DNA of 64,000 nt, taken from Microthyrium microscopicum (taxonomy: Eukaryota > Ascomycota > Dothideomycetes > Microthyriales > Microthyriaceae). Shown piece by piece: positions 23,229-33,361 of the stretch. A program made the translations under genes and the position numbers. The DNA lies in NCBI GenBank assembly GCA_010405405.1, contig MU004236.1:1-64000 (forward strand), written 5' to 3'. Below the pieces are notes generated by a model. That model worked only from the letters and a program-made list of their open reading frames with translations, was not told where the DNA came from and did no database searches. Positions within the stretch are counted from its first letter, which is position 1. Each line of letters begins with the position of its first letter.

Positions 23229-24356
23229 ATGGAGTTGCTCCTAGACATCGCTGAATACTTGAGCCCCATCCACCGAGCTATTATGCAGCGCGTTTGTAAC
23301 AAGTTTCGAGAAGGATTGGCATCAAGCAAAATCTCACCAGAGTACGAAGGCTATACTGGAAGCTTAGATATCTTCGTTGGAAGATCAAAAGACATTATAC
23401 AGTTCAGTTGTCTACTGAGGCGGGATAAGCACCGCAAACTGCAGGAAGAGTACACTCGGATGTGCGATGCGTCGCCTATAGAGTCATCGCTGAATCGATT
23501 GGGATGCTCTGGATGTCTTACTATCCACCCCAAGGAGAGCTTCTCCTCGAAGCAGCTAGCTATTCGTTCGCAGAGCCGTGTCTGTACTGGACTTGAAGGC
23601 TCGTTTCAGATTTGCCAACATTTCTCATTTTCCGGCGAGTGTGTTTTTCGGGCGCTTCGCGAAATGAAGAATGCAGAGCTTTTCTGTCAATCTCACCATC
23701 CCTCAAACGTCGGCGGCAAAAGACTGGAGTTCCGAGCCGAATCTAGATCATACCCTCGTATTGGTTACCATGGTGGACACACAATCACCGTGGATCGTCT
23801 AATTTCTATTCTGATTTTGGGTACGAAAATAGAAATCCCACCAACTCTACTTGACTCGTCTATAAGAGGCCGGTGTGTAGATATATGCCCACATCTCAAC
23901 ACTACCAGTCCAGAATTATTCAACGGAAAGCCAGTCATCGCTCTGGATTGTGACCCTGTTCGATCACGGGAAGTGCCAAGAATGCGATACGATCAAGGAA
24001 TTCTAGTACCTGCACCCTGGGAACATCGATTCGTGGATGTTCGTTTGGGATGGTATAAGCCTTGGTTTCAATGCCGTCATCCGGATTGTTACACCCGCTA
24101 CTGCCTCAGAGAGATAGACATGAGAGTGGTTTTGGTCATCAGCCGTGACATCTTTGGCTCTCCGACTCATCCAGGCTGGAAAGCACAAATGGAGGCCGAG
24201 TTGGGGTTCGAGGGTACGTTGAAAACTGACAGTATTGATAGAGAGGCAAGGTTGGATGTTGTGCTAGAGCCGAAAACTCCAGAATGTGCAGCCCGTTTCA
24301 ATAAATGTAAAGGGGAATGTGCCCTGGCAAGATATCAACAACTCATGGAGTCTTGA
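23229..24356 (+). CDS. F-box-like protein
   Basis: Frame of 375 aa from the ATG at 23229. The N-terminus (L-P-MELLLDIAEYLSPIHRAIMQRVC) matches the first helices of an F-box, which binds Skp1 in SCF ubiquitin ligases. The Leu-Pro usually preceding Met in the F-box lies just upstream in the same frame (NLPMELL), which favours a longer, spliced protein. After the F-box come paired Cys/His signatures (GCSGCLTIHPKESFSSKQL, then CTGLEGSFQICQHFSF), a pattern seen in many fungal F-box proteins of unknown target. Substrate unknown. A MITE-like element follows 15 bp after the stop. Confidence 0.72.
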   Translation: MELLLDIAEYLSPIHRAIMQRVCNKFREGLASSKISPEYEGYTGSLDIFVGRSKDIIQFSCLLRRDKHRKLQEEYTRMCDASPIESSLNRLGCSGCLTIHPKESFSSKQLAIRSQSRVCTGLEGSFQICQHFSFSGECVFRALREMKNAELFCQSHHPSNVGGKRLEFRAESRSYPRIGYHGGHTITVDRLISILILGTKIEIPPTLLDSSIRGRCVDICPHLNTTSPELFNGKPVIALDCDPVRSREVPRMRYDQGILVPAPWEHRFVDVRLGWYKPWFQCRHPDCYTRYCLREIDMRVVLVISRDIFGSPTHPGWKAQMEAELGFEGTLKTDSIDREARLDVVLEPKTPECAARFNKCKGECALARYQQLMES

Positions 24357-24370
24357 CAAGTCTTAAGTAC

Positions 24371-24583
24371 CAACCGGTGGACAAAATAACTGGCGTGCCC
24401 CAATTAACTCTAATGGCTCCTACCAACGCTTCCAAATAGCAAATACTATAATTCCCATCACAATCGATTGATAGTGGTAGAATAAACGTAGTCCTTGGGA
24501 AATAAAGCACTCGATAACAAAGCGTGGCAGATGGGAGCCATAGAAGTCGATGGGGGCACGCCAGTTATTTTGTCCTTCGGTTG
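24371..24583. mobile_element. MITE-like element copy 1 (213 bp)
   Basis: Imperfect terminal inverted repeats of about 65 bp start CAACCGGTGGACAAAATAA and, on the other strand, CAACCGAAGGACAAAATAA. Both continue through TGGCGTGCCCC, ATGGCTCC and ACGCTT. The element is flanked by identical AGTAC on both sides (24366-24370 and 24584-24588), consistent with a 5-bp target duplication. The core has AAATAAAGCACTCGA, shared with the copy at 28.5 kb. No coding capacity. Confidence 0.82.
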
Positions 24584-24771
24584 AGTACCTAGACAAAGGG
24601 GCAAAAAACAAATGGCGCGTTCACGTCAATCAAGAAGTCTCTTATTGCACGGTTGACAAAGACGACGAGAGAAAATTCTGGGAGGTCAAAAGGCGAGATA
24701 AGGAGAGATGGTAACCTATTGGCTCGGACTAAACAACGGGTATCGAATGGTAATAGAAATACAGCAAATGC

Positions 24772-27237
24772 TCAATGTCCCACACCACCAACAGCCCAAT
24801 CTATAATCTCTCCATCACCTCTAGGTGGAAAGACACCTCTATCATCATCGCCATCATTACCATGACCATTACCGCCGCCGTTCATCAACTCTCGCTGTCG
24901 TTCGATAGCTTGTCTATTGGCTCGCTGCCTTCTGTACATCACAAGACCAATCAGCACAGCGCCCAGCCCAAGAATAACAAACGACTCGAGCAGTCCATCG
25001 AGCAATTCCGACCAAATCTCCTCGTCGGTCAAGTCAATGTCACTGCCATCCCAGCCCATACCCAAATCATCCCCAGTATCTGCACGTGCTGCGGCTGCAT
25101 CTGCTTCGGCGGCAAGAAAGGCGCTAAACCATTCTTTGAGTGAGTTTGGGCGGTTACGTCGGCGTGGCTCGTCTTGTATGCTTTTGGCTGAGCCACGGGT
25201 CCAGCTGTTCCAGTAGCTACGTATTCGTAGTTTAAGTAGAGCAAGTTTGACAGGGAGATAGGCTTCTTTGTTGATTTCGAGGGCTTGATCGTACCAGCGC
25301 TTGGCGAGGTGAAAGTCTTGGTCATGACCACCAAGGCCGTTTTCGTACATCCAGCCCAAGTTCCAAAGTGCTTGTGCGGATTGCATGGTTTCGGCAGCGG
25401 CTTGGTAGCAGGCGGAGGCTTTGTCGGCTGATGCATCACTTCCCATGCCGTCGAGGTAATAGTCGCCCATTTTGACGAGTGAATCGATGTTGGACTGGCG
25501 GGCTGAGCGGGTCCAGTACAGTAAGGCGAGTGTTTGTGTTGTTGGAATATGTATGCGATTCGAAAGGATTGGTAGTACTTGCTTGACTGCAGGGGGGAGT
25601 GGGATTCTCAACAACGTCTGTCGTCTGCGAGCTTTATCTAGCAAGAAAGCGACATTAGTCTGAGCGACTTCGAAGCCTTGCTCTGCGGCCAACATGTAAT
25701 CCAGTAGCGCAAGATCGATATCTCCAGCTTCAAATGCATTGTTAGCTTCTGCGAACGATGCCACTACAGGTTCAGCGCGCTCCGATACTAGTTTGAAGTG
25801 ATGAGATGCTATTTCACAGGATGGTTCTTGTCCAATGCCGCTTTTCTCAATCTCGGCAAGGTAATAGATGGCTTCAACATTACCTTTCCTTGCTGCAAGC
25901 TCAAAATATGCAGTAGAGGTTTTGATGTCGCCAATATCCATATAGAACATCCCCAGATAGACTTGGGCGCCAGGGTGCTCTTGATCAGCAGCGGCTTGGA
26001 AATATTGATAGGCCTGTTTGGAATTCTGCGGAACACCAATCCCATCCAGGTACATCAGCCCAAGGCTGTACTGCGATTGTGAGTTGGCCAAGCTGAGACC
26101 TCGTTTGAACCACTTTTTAGCCAGATCGTAGCTTTGCTCAGTACCTTCTCCACGCAAGAACATCCATCCCAAGAATCCAGCAGATTTGCCAGCCAATAAT
26201 TCAGTCACGGCTGAGACATCGGGATTAACCTTTCCAGATTTGCTCCAATAGGCTCGAGCAACTTCCAGGAAATATCTCTTGGCAATGGCAAAATCCGGTT
26301 TCATTTCGCGTCCTCCATCCCAATGCATTCTACCCAGGTTGAAGGTAGCCTTAATATCACCCTTACGGGAGAGTAAATCCAACCACTCAACAACATCTCC
26401 TTGGGATGCGTGTGCGTCGGAATTTGCAGGACCGTTCCTGGAGTTGTGCCCTGAGCTACTGACGCTCGCACCATCGCCATATATACCGCCAGCTTCATCC
26501 GAAATTCGATATCGGTGCTTCAAAAGAGTATTGCCACCAGGAGGTCCGGATCGGATATAGTTGAATGCTCTGTTAGCAACCTTGCCCCAATATCGAACGG
26601 CAATTTGACAATCTTTTGGGGTTCCAATTCCGTAATGATGTCTGTATGCCATGGCCATTTGTGAACGCTCGTTTCCTTGATCTGCGGCAAAAGTATAGTA
26701 GAGCATAGCCTTGGCTTGATCTTGTTCAACAACACTTCCAAGGCCTGTTGCGTAGAAGAATCCAACCATATGTTGAGCAGAGCTGTTTCCTGTCAAATCT
26801 GCGAGCTGTTTATATCTGTTGAAGGCTTCTGATAAGTTCCGTGGGTGACTGTAGTTGCCGAAGAAATTCATATCCGCCAAAAGGTATATCGCATCCGAGT
26901 GATTGCCAGAAGCGGCTTGTTCAAGTAGCCGCCGAGCCTGTGTGAGTCTATCATTGTGACCGAAAGACACTGGGGTATCTGCTCGTGAGCCCCCTAGATA
27001 GAAGGATTCCACTGTATTTTTGAGATAGCTAGCGACTCCAACGCTTTGCCTGGTGGGAAGAACATTGCTTCTAGGACTTATTGTTGTAAGGACGTGGATA
27101 GCATCCCTATATGCGGTATCCGCGGGACGACCGGATGGTGATGTGATGTACTCGCTGGATGTTTCTTGCGCGAATGAGGGAGAGGATGAGGAGAGAAGAA
27201 GGAGTGCTACAGTGGTCGTGGTCAGCTTTGATCGCAT
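24772..27237 (-). CDS. HRD3: HRD3/SEL1L-like ERAD ubiquitin ligase subunit
   Basis: Single-exon gene of 821 aa. The product is an ER membrane protein that partners the Hrd1 ubiquitin ligase and recruits misfolded luminal proteins for degradation. Residues 1-23 are a signal peptide (TTTTVALLLLSSSSPSFAQ). The large luminal part, about residues 95-700, consists of Sel1-type repeats, for example AQHMVGFFYATGLGS, ATFNLGRMHWDGG, SQYSLGLMYLDGIGVPQNSK, AQVYLGMFYMDIGD and ALWNLGWMYENGLGG. One membrane span near 748-768 (LLESFVILGLGAVLIGLVMY) is followed by RRQR and a short Gly/Asp-rich cytosolic tail. Size, topology and repeats fit yeast Hrd3p and SEL1L. This is a conserved core gene, so the chromosome is no longer purely subtelomeric here. 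Confidence 0.9.
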   Translation of the reverse strand: MRSKLTTTTVALLLLSSSSPSFAQETSSEYITSPSGRPADTAYRDAIHVLTTISPRSNVLPTRQSVGVASYLKNTVESFYLGGSRADTPVSFGHNDRLTQARRLLEQAASGNHSDAIYLLADMNFFGNYSHPRNLSEAFNRYKQLADLTGNSSAQHMVGFFYATGLGSVVEQDQAKAMLYYTFAADQGNERSQMAMAYRHHYGIGTPKDCQIAVRYWGKVANRAFNYIRSGPPGGNTLLKHRYRISDEAGGIYGDGASVSSSGHNSRNGPANSDAHASQGDVVEWLDLLSRKGDIKATFNLGRMHWDGGREMKPDFAIAKRYFLEVARAYWSKSGKVNPDVSAVTELLAGKSAGFLGWMFLRGEGTEQSYDLAKKWFKRGLSLANSQSQYSLGLMYLDGIGVPQNSKQAYQYFQAAADQEHPGAQVYLGMFYMDIGDIKTSTAYFELAARKGNVEAIYYLAEIEKSGIGQEPSCEIASHHFKLVSERAEPVVASFAEANNAFEAGDIDLALLDYMLAAEQGFEVAQTNVAFLLDKARRRQTLLRIPLPPAVKQVLPILSNRIHIPTTQTLALLYWTRSARQSNIDSLVKMGDYYLDGMGSDASADKASACYQAAAETMQSAQALWNLGWMYENGLGGHDQDFHLAKRWYDQALEINKEAYLPVKLALLKLRIRSYWNSWTRGSAKSIQDEPRRRNRPNSLKEWFSAFLAAEADAAAARADTGDDLGMGWDGSDIDLTDEEIWSELLDGLLESFVILGLGAVLIGLVMYRRQRANRQAIERQRELMNGGGNGHGNDGDDDRGVFPPRGDGEIIDWAVGGVGH

Positions 27238-28018
27238 GTAATGAAGCTCATTGAAGCTTACAGCAAAGAACTGCGTTTATCAGCGCAGACATGATGACGA
27301 ATATGACGAAAGGAATACAAGCATGGTTATATGGGAGTCATCGCCATGAAGGACAAGAGTATGCGAGCAAACAGCAGACAGCTCTTGGATGGGTAGCGCA
27401 ATGGTAATGGAGTAATGCAGAAGCAACCGGTGAAGACGGAAATACCTAGGTAGGCTTGGAGTAACAGGTAGTAGCAGTACTGACAACTGTCTTGTTCTGG
27501 AAAGCGCAACTTTGGCCTGTAAAAGCGTGTTTGCAGGGATTATCCTGGCCTAAATTAGCTCAAAAGCCACGAGCTGCTGAGCCACGAGAACACGCCGATC
27601 ACTGCGCTTTTGGGAACAAACGCCACACATCACGATCTTTAATTCCCATATTGATCTCGACGATTACCAACAGCCCACAAGCCCAATCTTGATCCTCACT
27701 AGTGGCAATATTTAGAAGTATAATGGGAACAGAATCACGGTAGAACAAATTCATCCAATACCTTTCTAGGGCTCTTTAGAGCTATGCTTCTTGCAGAATG
27801 TTCTGTCCACCTGCGCTCTGAAGCCACCACTCACGCAATCTGGGGCAAGCCGAGCCTCATCTGACGTCAAGCCTGATCAACTTTCTGCCAAGTTTCCTCA
27901 ATTTTGATAAGCCTCAGACTTTGTATTTAATGGTAAAGTCCTGCCAAGATTCTTTGCACAGTATTCACTTTCAAATCTCTTCCGCCAATCCCCTTTTTCA
28001 AAATCAAAAATCAAAAAC
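27238..28018. promoter_or_regulatory. Divergent promoter region HRD3 / PMP3
   Basis: The 781-bp gap separates two genes reading outward. No gene is visible. The canonical CRE TGACGTCA is present at about 27860 (CATCTGACGTCAAGCC), about 160 bp upstream of the PMP3 start. This fits the stress regulation typical of PMP3 genes and ER-stress bZIP control typical of HRD3; binding is inferred. Confidence 0.4.
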
Positions 28019-28390
28019 ATGGCTCGCGACCCCTCTTCAACTGTAGGTTGTTTGCTTTTGCTACCATAAGGCTGCCAAGAATAGATCGGACTACTAACAC
28101 ATACCTTAGTCGGATGTGCTATTGTACTTCCTAGCCATCTTCCTACCTCCAGTATCAGTCTTTCTTAAGAGAGGTTGTGGGGCGGATCTTTTGATCAACA
28201 TTCTTCTCTGGGTACTGGGTTGGATTCCTGGCGTCATTCGTAAGCTACCATTTGATATGCCTCTTGTTGCACCTCTTTACTGACCTCTGCGAAAGATGCG
28301 TGGTATATTGTGTCCAGAAGTGAGCGAAGAAAGGTGGTTGTAGTCCAACAACCTGCCCCAGTTGCTCCAGTCGGTGGCCCAGCCTATTAG
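28019..28390 (+). CDS. PMP3: PMP3-family plasma membrane proteolipid
   Basis: Tiny hydrophobic protein of 82 aa in three exons: 28019-28042, 28110-28239 and 28296-28390. The first intron has an ideal CTACTAAC branch site. The sequence shows the UPF0057/Pmp3 pattern: first span FLAIFLPPVSVFL, the conserved KRGCGADLLINILLWVLGW loop and second span, then PGVIHAWYIV, which is rebuilt exactly at the second splice junction. The C-terminal tail is basic then Pro/Val-rich. Family members modulate plasma membrane potential and salt tolerance. The tail VVVVQQPAPVAPVGGPAY is longer than the yeast form (55 aa), as is common in moulds. Confidence 0.95.
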
Positions 28391-28467
28391 TGTACTATAC
28401 CCAAATTGCAAGCGGAGTTCTGGTTGAATTGTCTTATTCTATACTATTATATTCCAAATAATACACT

Positions 28468-28680
28468 CAACCGCATGACAAAATAACTGGCGTTCACCCA
28501 TCAACTTCGCTGGCTCCCACGAACGCTTTTAATTAAGAGGTGGTAAAAATTCCATTGAATTCGCTAGAATACTCCACTCGGAACGCCCTATATGGTAAAT
28601 AAAGCACTCGATATTCGAGTATGCTGCGTGGGAGCCATCTCAGTGGGTGGGGGCACGCTATTTATTTTGTCTATCGGTTG
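28468..28680. mobile_element. MITE-like element copy 2 (213 bp)
   Basis: Ends read CAACCGCATGACAAAATAA and, reversed, CAACCGATAGACAAAATAA, with inverted repeats reaching about 60 bp inward through TGGCTCCCACG and ACGC. Flanks are TACACT on the left and TACACC on the right, so TACAC is a probable duplication. The length equals copy 1 (213 bp) and the core AAATAAAGCACTCGA is shared. It lies in the gap between PMP3 and the next gene. Confidence 0.82.
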
Positions 28681-28881
28681 TACACCAAGCTTGAGCATAG
28701 GTTTCATTTAGTTTCTTTCATGTCGAACTTTGCGGTAAATGAATTGACTTTGCTATGCTAGACGAAAAATAAAATACCCAAAACAATATCATACAAGGTC
28801 ATGAATGTTCCAACGACGCACAGAGTCATGGTGGATTGATGCAAGGTAGCTTCATGACTTGCAGCTTCTTAGCATTGCAGT

Positions 28882-29856
28882 CTATCCCCTGTGCGAGTGC
28901 CGTGCCGCTTCAAGCTCCGCTGGATTTAATGATTGCCCTTGCATATGAGCGGCGTCGGGTGCCTCATATGGGTATTGCTGTACAGGTGAAGGATTCGGTT
29001 GGTACAGTTTCTCTGCGGTTGACTGATAATCGTATGGGGCGAAGGCGGAAGAAGCTGCTGTTGTAGGCGTGGCCTTATGGTTTTTGCGTAAAAGCAATCC
29101 TATCAAGACGCCAAGCGCTATAAGAAGCGGCATTCCAATCCCTGTCTTGAATTAGATATATATCTGCCATAACTTGGAACAAAACCTACCCAATCCTACG
29201 CCCAATCCAACTTTAGCTCCCGAAGATAGTCCACCGTCGTTGGTATTAGCATTTGGCGAAGACGGGAGAGATGAATTTGAGGAAGAGGAAGATGACGGTC
29301 CTGCTACTGATGTGGCAGATGAGGTCCGAGATGAGGTAGTTGAGGACGAAGCTGCGTCTCGAGTGATGTTGAAATAAGACGATACTAGACCATTCGGTCC
29401 ACTTTCTGAGCCTGTATAGTTGAGCCAAAATAGAAATACCGGAGAGTCGTCAAGGCTGAAGTCCTGAATATCCACAGTCCATTGTCGAATTTGTGGTCCT
29501 GCGGCATTGGTGATGACTACAAACAGTACAGTTTAGCTGAAGGCCTTCATAACGACTAGGACCTTTAAAAAGGATGACTTACCAAATACTGGTTTGTCGG
29601 CTCGTCCTGATCCTTTGCCAACAATGTTCTGCCATAGTGTAACGTTATAGTTGCTCAAAGTCGTATTCCATGATAAAGTCTGTGATGAGCCCAAGACCCA
29701 ACTTGGAGGTTCTCCCTTGTTATTATATTGCGGACTAAAGAAGCCACCATAATCAGCAGCAAGTACGGTCCTTAGTACAAAATTCGCGAACAATAGACGC
29801 AACATCGCAAACTCGGGCAAAAGAAAGAGACTGAAAAATGGGTCTGTATCGAGCAA
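28882..29856 (-). CDS. Secreted single-span membrane glycoprotein, Ser/Thr stalk
   Basis: Three exons: 29856 (or 29805)-29583, 29516-29190 and 29141-28882; 286 aa, or 269 aa from the Met at 29805. The later start gives a better signal peptide (MLRLLFANFVLRTVLA) and is preferred. An N-terminal domain with WVLGSSQTLSWNTTLSNYNV resembles the Ig-like Kre9/Knh1-type extracellular fold. It carries several N-glycosylation sequons (NTT, NVT, NYT, NIT). Next come a Ser/Thr-rich stalk (about residues 160-200) and one membrane span, GIGMPLLIALGVLIGLLL, followed by RKNHK and a Pro/Tyr/Gln-rich cytosolic tail. This is the architecture of Mid2/WSC-like wall sensors, but no sensor domain is proven. Confidence 0.7.
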
Positions 29857-30547
29857 TGTAAAAGAGAAAAGAATTAAAACAGCAATCCATTACGACCGGG
29901 CAGGTGATTTTGTTCATTCTTGACTCGCAAAAGGCTGAAACGGAGTGATAACGACTGCGGCGCGTAGATCCAGATCAAATTGGAAGGAAATGGGCGGCAC
30001 AGTAATGTGGCAGCGTCTATCTGCAGCGGATAGCCTGGAAGGGTTTCATACCCCTTCCTCAAGAGCACAAATTTCGAATTTATAGGCCGAAAGCTTGTCA
30101 AATACGATGAGAAACTTAGCATCTTGGCTATTGGAAGGGATCGTGGGACACATTGCCGTTAATCGTAAAGTATCATTCGCTTGAGCCGTTCTTCAAACCA
30201 CTTCGCGTGTAGGCAAACCAAAGGCAGCCAAACACCGATCGCTCAACATGAGACTTGAAGACTCGGCTTCCAGAAATGAAATCTTTAATGGAATAGACAA
30301 TAGAGATGAAATTGTGGAAGAATCTTAGTTTCGTTGTGGGGACTCAGTTGATGGAAGATGATAGGATCAACGGTGGTTCTCAGATCTATCTCGAGTCATG
30401 AGATAAGATTAGATTACCGCTACCAAGTCGCTATTCTTCAGCCTTTCATGTGAAATATCATCCATCTCCGCGCAACTCCATTACCTTTACCAAACATGAA
30501 CTTCTCGTAAGCTTCGTATCATACTCTAATTCAATCCTATAAAAGTA
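29857..30547. promoter_or_regulatory. Divergent promoter region
   Basis: About 690 bp between the membrane glycoprotein gene and MET8, which read outward. No gene or repeat is visible. Confidence 0.4.
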
Positions 30548-31367
30548 ATGGCCACAACAAATTTTCCTAAGATACAAGGTGGCGGGTCTCTCATTTTAGC
30601 CTGGCAAGTGCGCGGTCGCCCCATCTTGGTTATCGGTGGTGGTGATGTAAGTCCCTTCAGTGCCAATCATTTCAAGCTACAAACTCACAAGAAGCCAGGT
30701 CGCTGCCGGTCGCATCCTCAACTGCCTCGATGCCGACGCAATCGTCACCGTCGTCTGCCCGTCCAGTGGTCTCAATCCCGAAGTCGCGCACCGAGTGGCC
30801 ACCGGTGTCGTAACTCACATCGACCGTCCATTCGAAGTTGCTGATCTTGATACCACTCCTCCTCCTTCCCTCGTCATGTGCGCCGTCGATGACCCAGTCG
30901 CATCTTCACAAGTCTACAAAGAATGCCAGTCACGCCGTATACCCTCCAACATCGCTGATGTACCGCCTGAATGTGACTTTTACTTTGGCAGCGTTTATCG
31001 AGATGGCCCGTTGCAGATTATGGTCAGCACAAATGGCAACGGGCCACGGATGGCGGCTCTGACGCGGCGATGGATTGGCAAGCGATTACCGAAGAATGCT
31101 GGCCGGGCAATAGTACGCGTGGGCATGCTCAGAAAGAAGCTGCGGAGCGTAGCACCTGCGCCGACGGAAGGTGAGAAGCGGATGAAGTGGATGACAGAGG
31201 TCTGTACCAAATGGAGCTTGGAAGACTTTTGTGAAATGTCAGAAGAAGACATGGACAAAGTTTTGACGTATTATGCCCCAAATGAGGTGCCGTCACTCAA
31301 AGAAGTACGAGGTGAAGAAGAGACTGAACCAGAAGTATTCGATTATAGTTTTGGTTGGTGGATATGA
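30548..31367 (+). CDS. MET8: Siroheme synthase (precorrin-2 dehydrogenase/ferrochelatase)
   Basis: 255 aa in two exons, 30548-30646 and 30699-31367, with a 52-nt GTAAGT/CCAG intron that splits the Rossmann motif; splicing rebuilds LVIGGGDVAAGRI. Met8 oxidises precorrin-2 with NAD+ and inserts iron to make siroheme, the cofactor of sulfite and nitrite reductase. The N-terminal GGSLILAWQ motif, the NAD-binding loop, DDP (AVDDPVASSQVY) and the STNGNGPRMAALTRRWI segment are typical. Length is close to yeast Met8p (274 aa). It is convergent with the bZIP gene, with only 103 bp between stop codons. Confidence 0.93.
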
Positions 31368-31470
31368 CACGATGTACACGAAGGATACGCAAAGTGAATC
31401 ATGACGCTGGCAATTTTTGCCGCATGATTATCATTAATTTGGGTATTTCCCATCTTGTTCATACAGGACA

Positions 31471-33361
31471 TTATACGACTTCAATAATCGACGCAACCAA
31501 AGAATGCTCAACATCCTTCTTCCTGAATCCGGGCGCACGACCTAGACATATTCCTGATTTGATGATTTCTGGATTTGGTTAGCGAATTGTCCAAGAATTT
31601 GTATAAATTTGCAACTTACCATCAACAAAGCTGCTGACATCTATCGTTACTCTCCTCATGCTTGGAGATTTACTTCGCGATGTAGAATCACTCGGAGGAA
31701 GCTCTAGTGATCCAAGTGCATCCAAAGGATCCCACAGGCTAGGTGGTTGAGCGCTCGACCACCCTGAAGCAGGAAATTCAGGAGTTCTTGAACCACCACC
31801 CATCAACCAGCTAGCCGCAATATTTGCATCATTCATCCAAGCACTGCTAATTGAATCTCCAAGTCCAAGCTCTGGAAAGAGTCTTGCGGTGGCATCATCG
31901 ATGATTGCTTGACTGACTGGTACTGTACTTCCAGAAACATCTGTAATCGAATTCACAGGCCATGCTTGTTGTGGTTCGGGAGTTGGGCTGACGGAAGGTA
32001 GTGCACCATTCTTTCTTAGCAGACTGACAAGTATACCATTGTCGTCAACATTAGCCTCAGCGAATGTGCTTCGTGGGTCGATACTGAGGCCGAGTTCTCG
32101 GAGGTAACCTTCCACGTCGTTGGAATCAAACCATTCTCCTTCATATTCTTTGATATCAAACTTGAGCTCAATACCGGGATCATATCCAGTGTCGGTATGT
32201 TCTAACCGTGCACTCGCGTTGATTGGACCTTCTTTGATGATATAAGTGTTTTGTTTCCGTTCCTTGGGATAGTGGGTACCTGCTCCTCCAAGATGAATGA
32301 AAGGAGTGGCATAGAATTCCAGGGGTTGATCGACTGGTCGTAACAACATACGTCGTATCCTTTCCATAAGAGCGGTCTGCGTGTGATACAAAAGACTGAG
32401 GCGAAATGTCCATAGAACTCCTTCCGGACGCTGACTGGAAGTAGCAAGTAAATGATATCCCCTTTCCAGCGCAGCACGATGCAGTCTACGACTGAATGTA
32501 GTCTCTTCTGTACTGAATGTGTATGGTGCTTTGAGAGTCAAGGTGTTGAGAAGGGACGAATTTCTGTTCATATCTGGGAGTTCTTTTGAGGGAAGAGCCA
32601 GCTCAGCTGAAGAAGTGGAGTTCGTGGAGTCAGCTGAGGGTGATGGATATAGGGGGAAGTCGTTGAAGTCTGGATATTCCTGTGCTGAGAGAGCATTATT
32701 GGATTGGTTTGACATTGAGATGAGAGCGGCGTCGAAACCTTTAGGATCCAATGGCATTTCCGGTGGTGATAAAGCACTACCAGAAGAACTATCGTCGATT
32801 ATCTGGACATAGCCAATTCCCATGTCAAGGTCCTTGGTTTGGTAATCTGGTTGAGGCTGTTCAAAAAGTGATTGCGTGGACTCTTCGTGGCGCACGAGTT
32901 GTTCGTATTGCATCGTCTCTGGCTCAGAGTCACTGTCAGTGCTAGAAGAATTGTCTGAAGCTTTCGCAAGGAGAAGAAAGTTGTGTGTAGTTCTCTGCAG
33001 CTCTTTGACAAGTTGAGGTTCCAGCAAGTTCGATGTCACTAGCTTATCATTGAACTCCAAGAAGCATTTGTTCATTTCCTCGATTGTGCTTTGGAGAGTA
33101 GCAACTCGGGCGTTTAATGAGCTGATGGTGTTCTCTTTCCGTTGTCGATAGGCCCTTTGTGCCAATCGTATTTGTGTTCTACGCCTCTGCAATCTGCGTC
33201 AGTAGACACGCCAAACCGGAGTTGAGCGAGCGAGAACGTACATCCGCAGCTGTCTCATCTTGTCCATCAACGCGAGGTCTTCCTCGGGCTTTCTTGCTGT
33301 CATCTTCTGAATCCTTCGGGGCGACACGTTGTCTCTTTCGTGATATTCGTTCGGCGACCAT
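31471..33361 (-). CDS. bZIP transcription factor (AP-1/Yap-like)
   Basis: 594 aa in three exons: 33361-33242, 33186-31620 and 31568-31471. The first junction joins DETAAD to RRRTQIRLAQRAYRQRKE, an AP-1-type basic region. A leucine-zipper-like heptad segment follows (ISSLNARVATLQSTIEEM). An in-frame Met at 33388 is an alternative start. Reading straight through would end at 31579. A GTAAGT donor, GCTAACC branch and CCAG acceptor instead lead to a C-terminal exon encoding EIIKSGICLGRAPGFRKKDV, a motif I know from this fungal bZIP group. The central part is Ser/Pro-rich. Targets unknown; it shares a 3' border with MET8. Confidence 0.87.

Noticed and set aside
24775-27241. Many plus-strand frames opposite the HRD3-like gene
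   Set aside because: They mirror the minus-strand coding sequence with its Sel1 repeats and are shadows.
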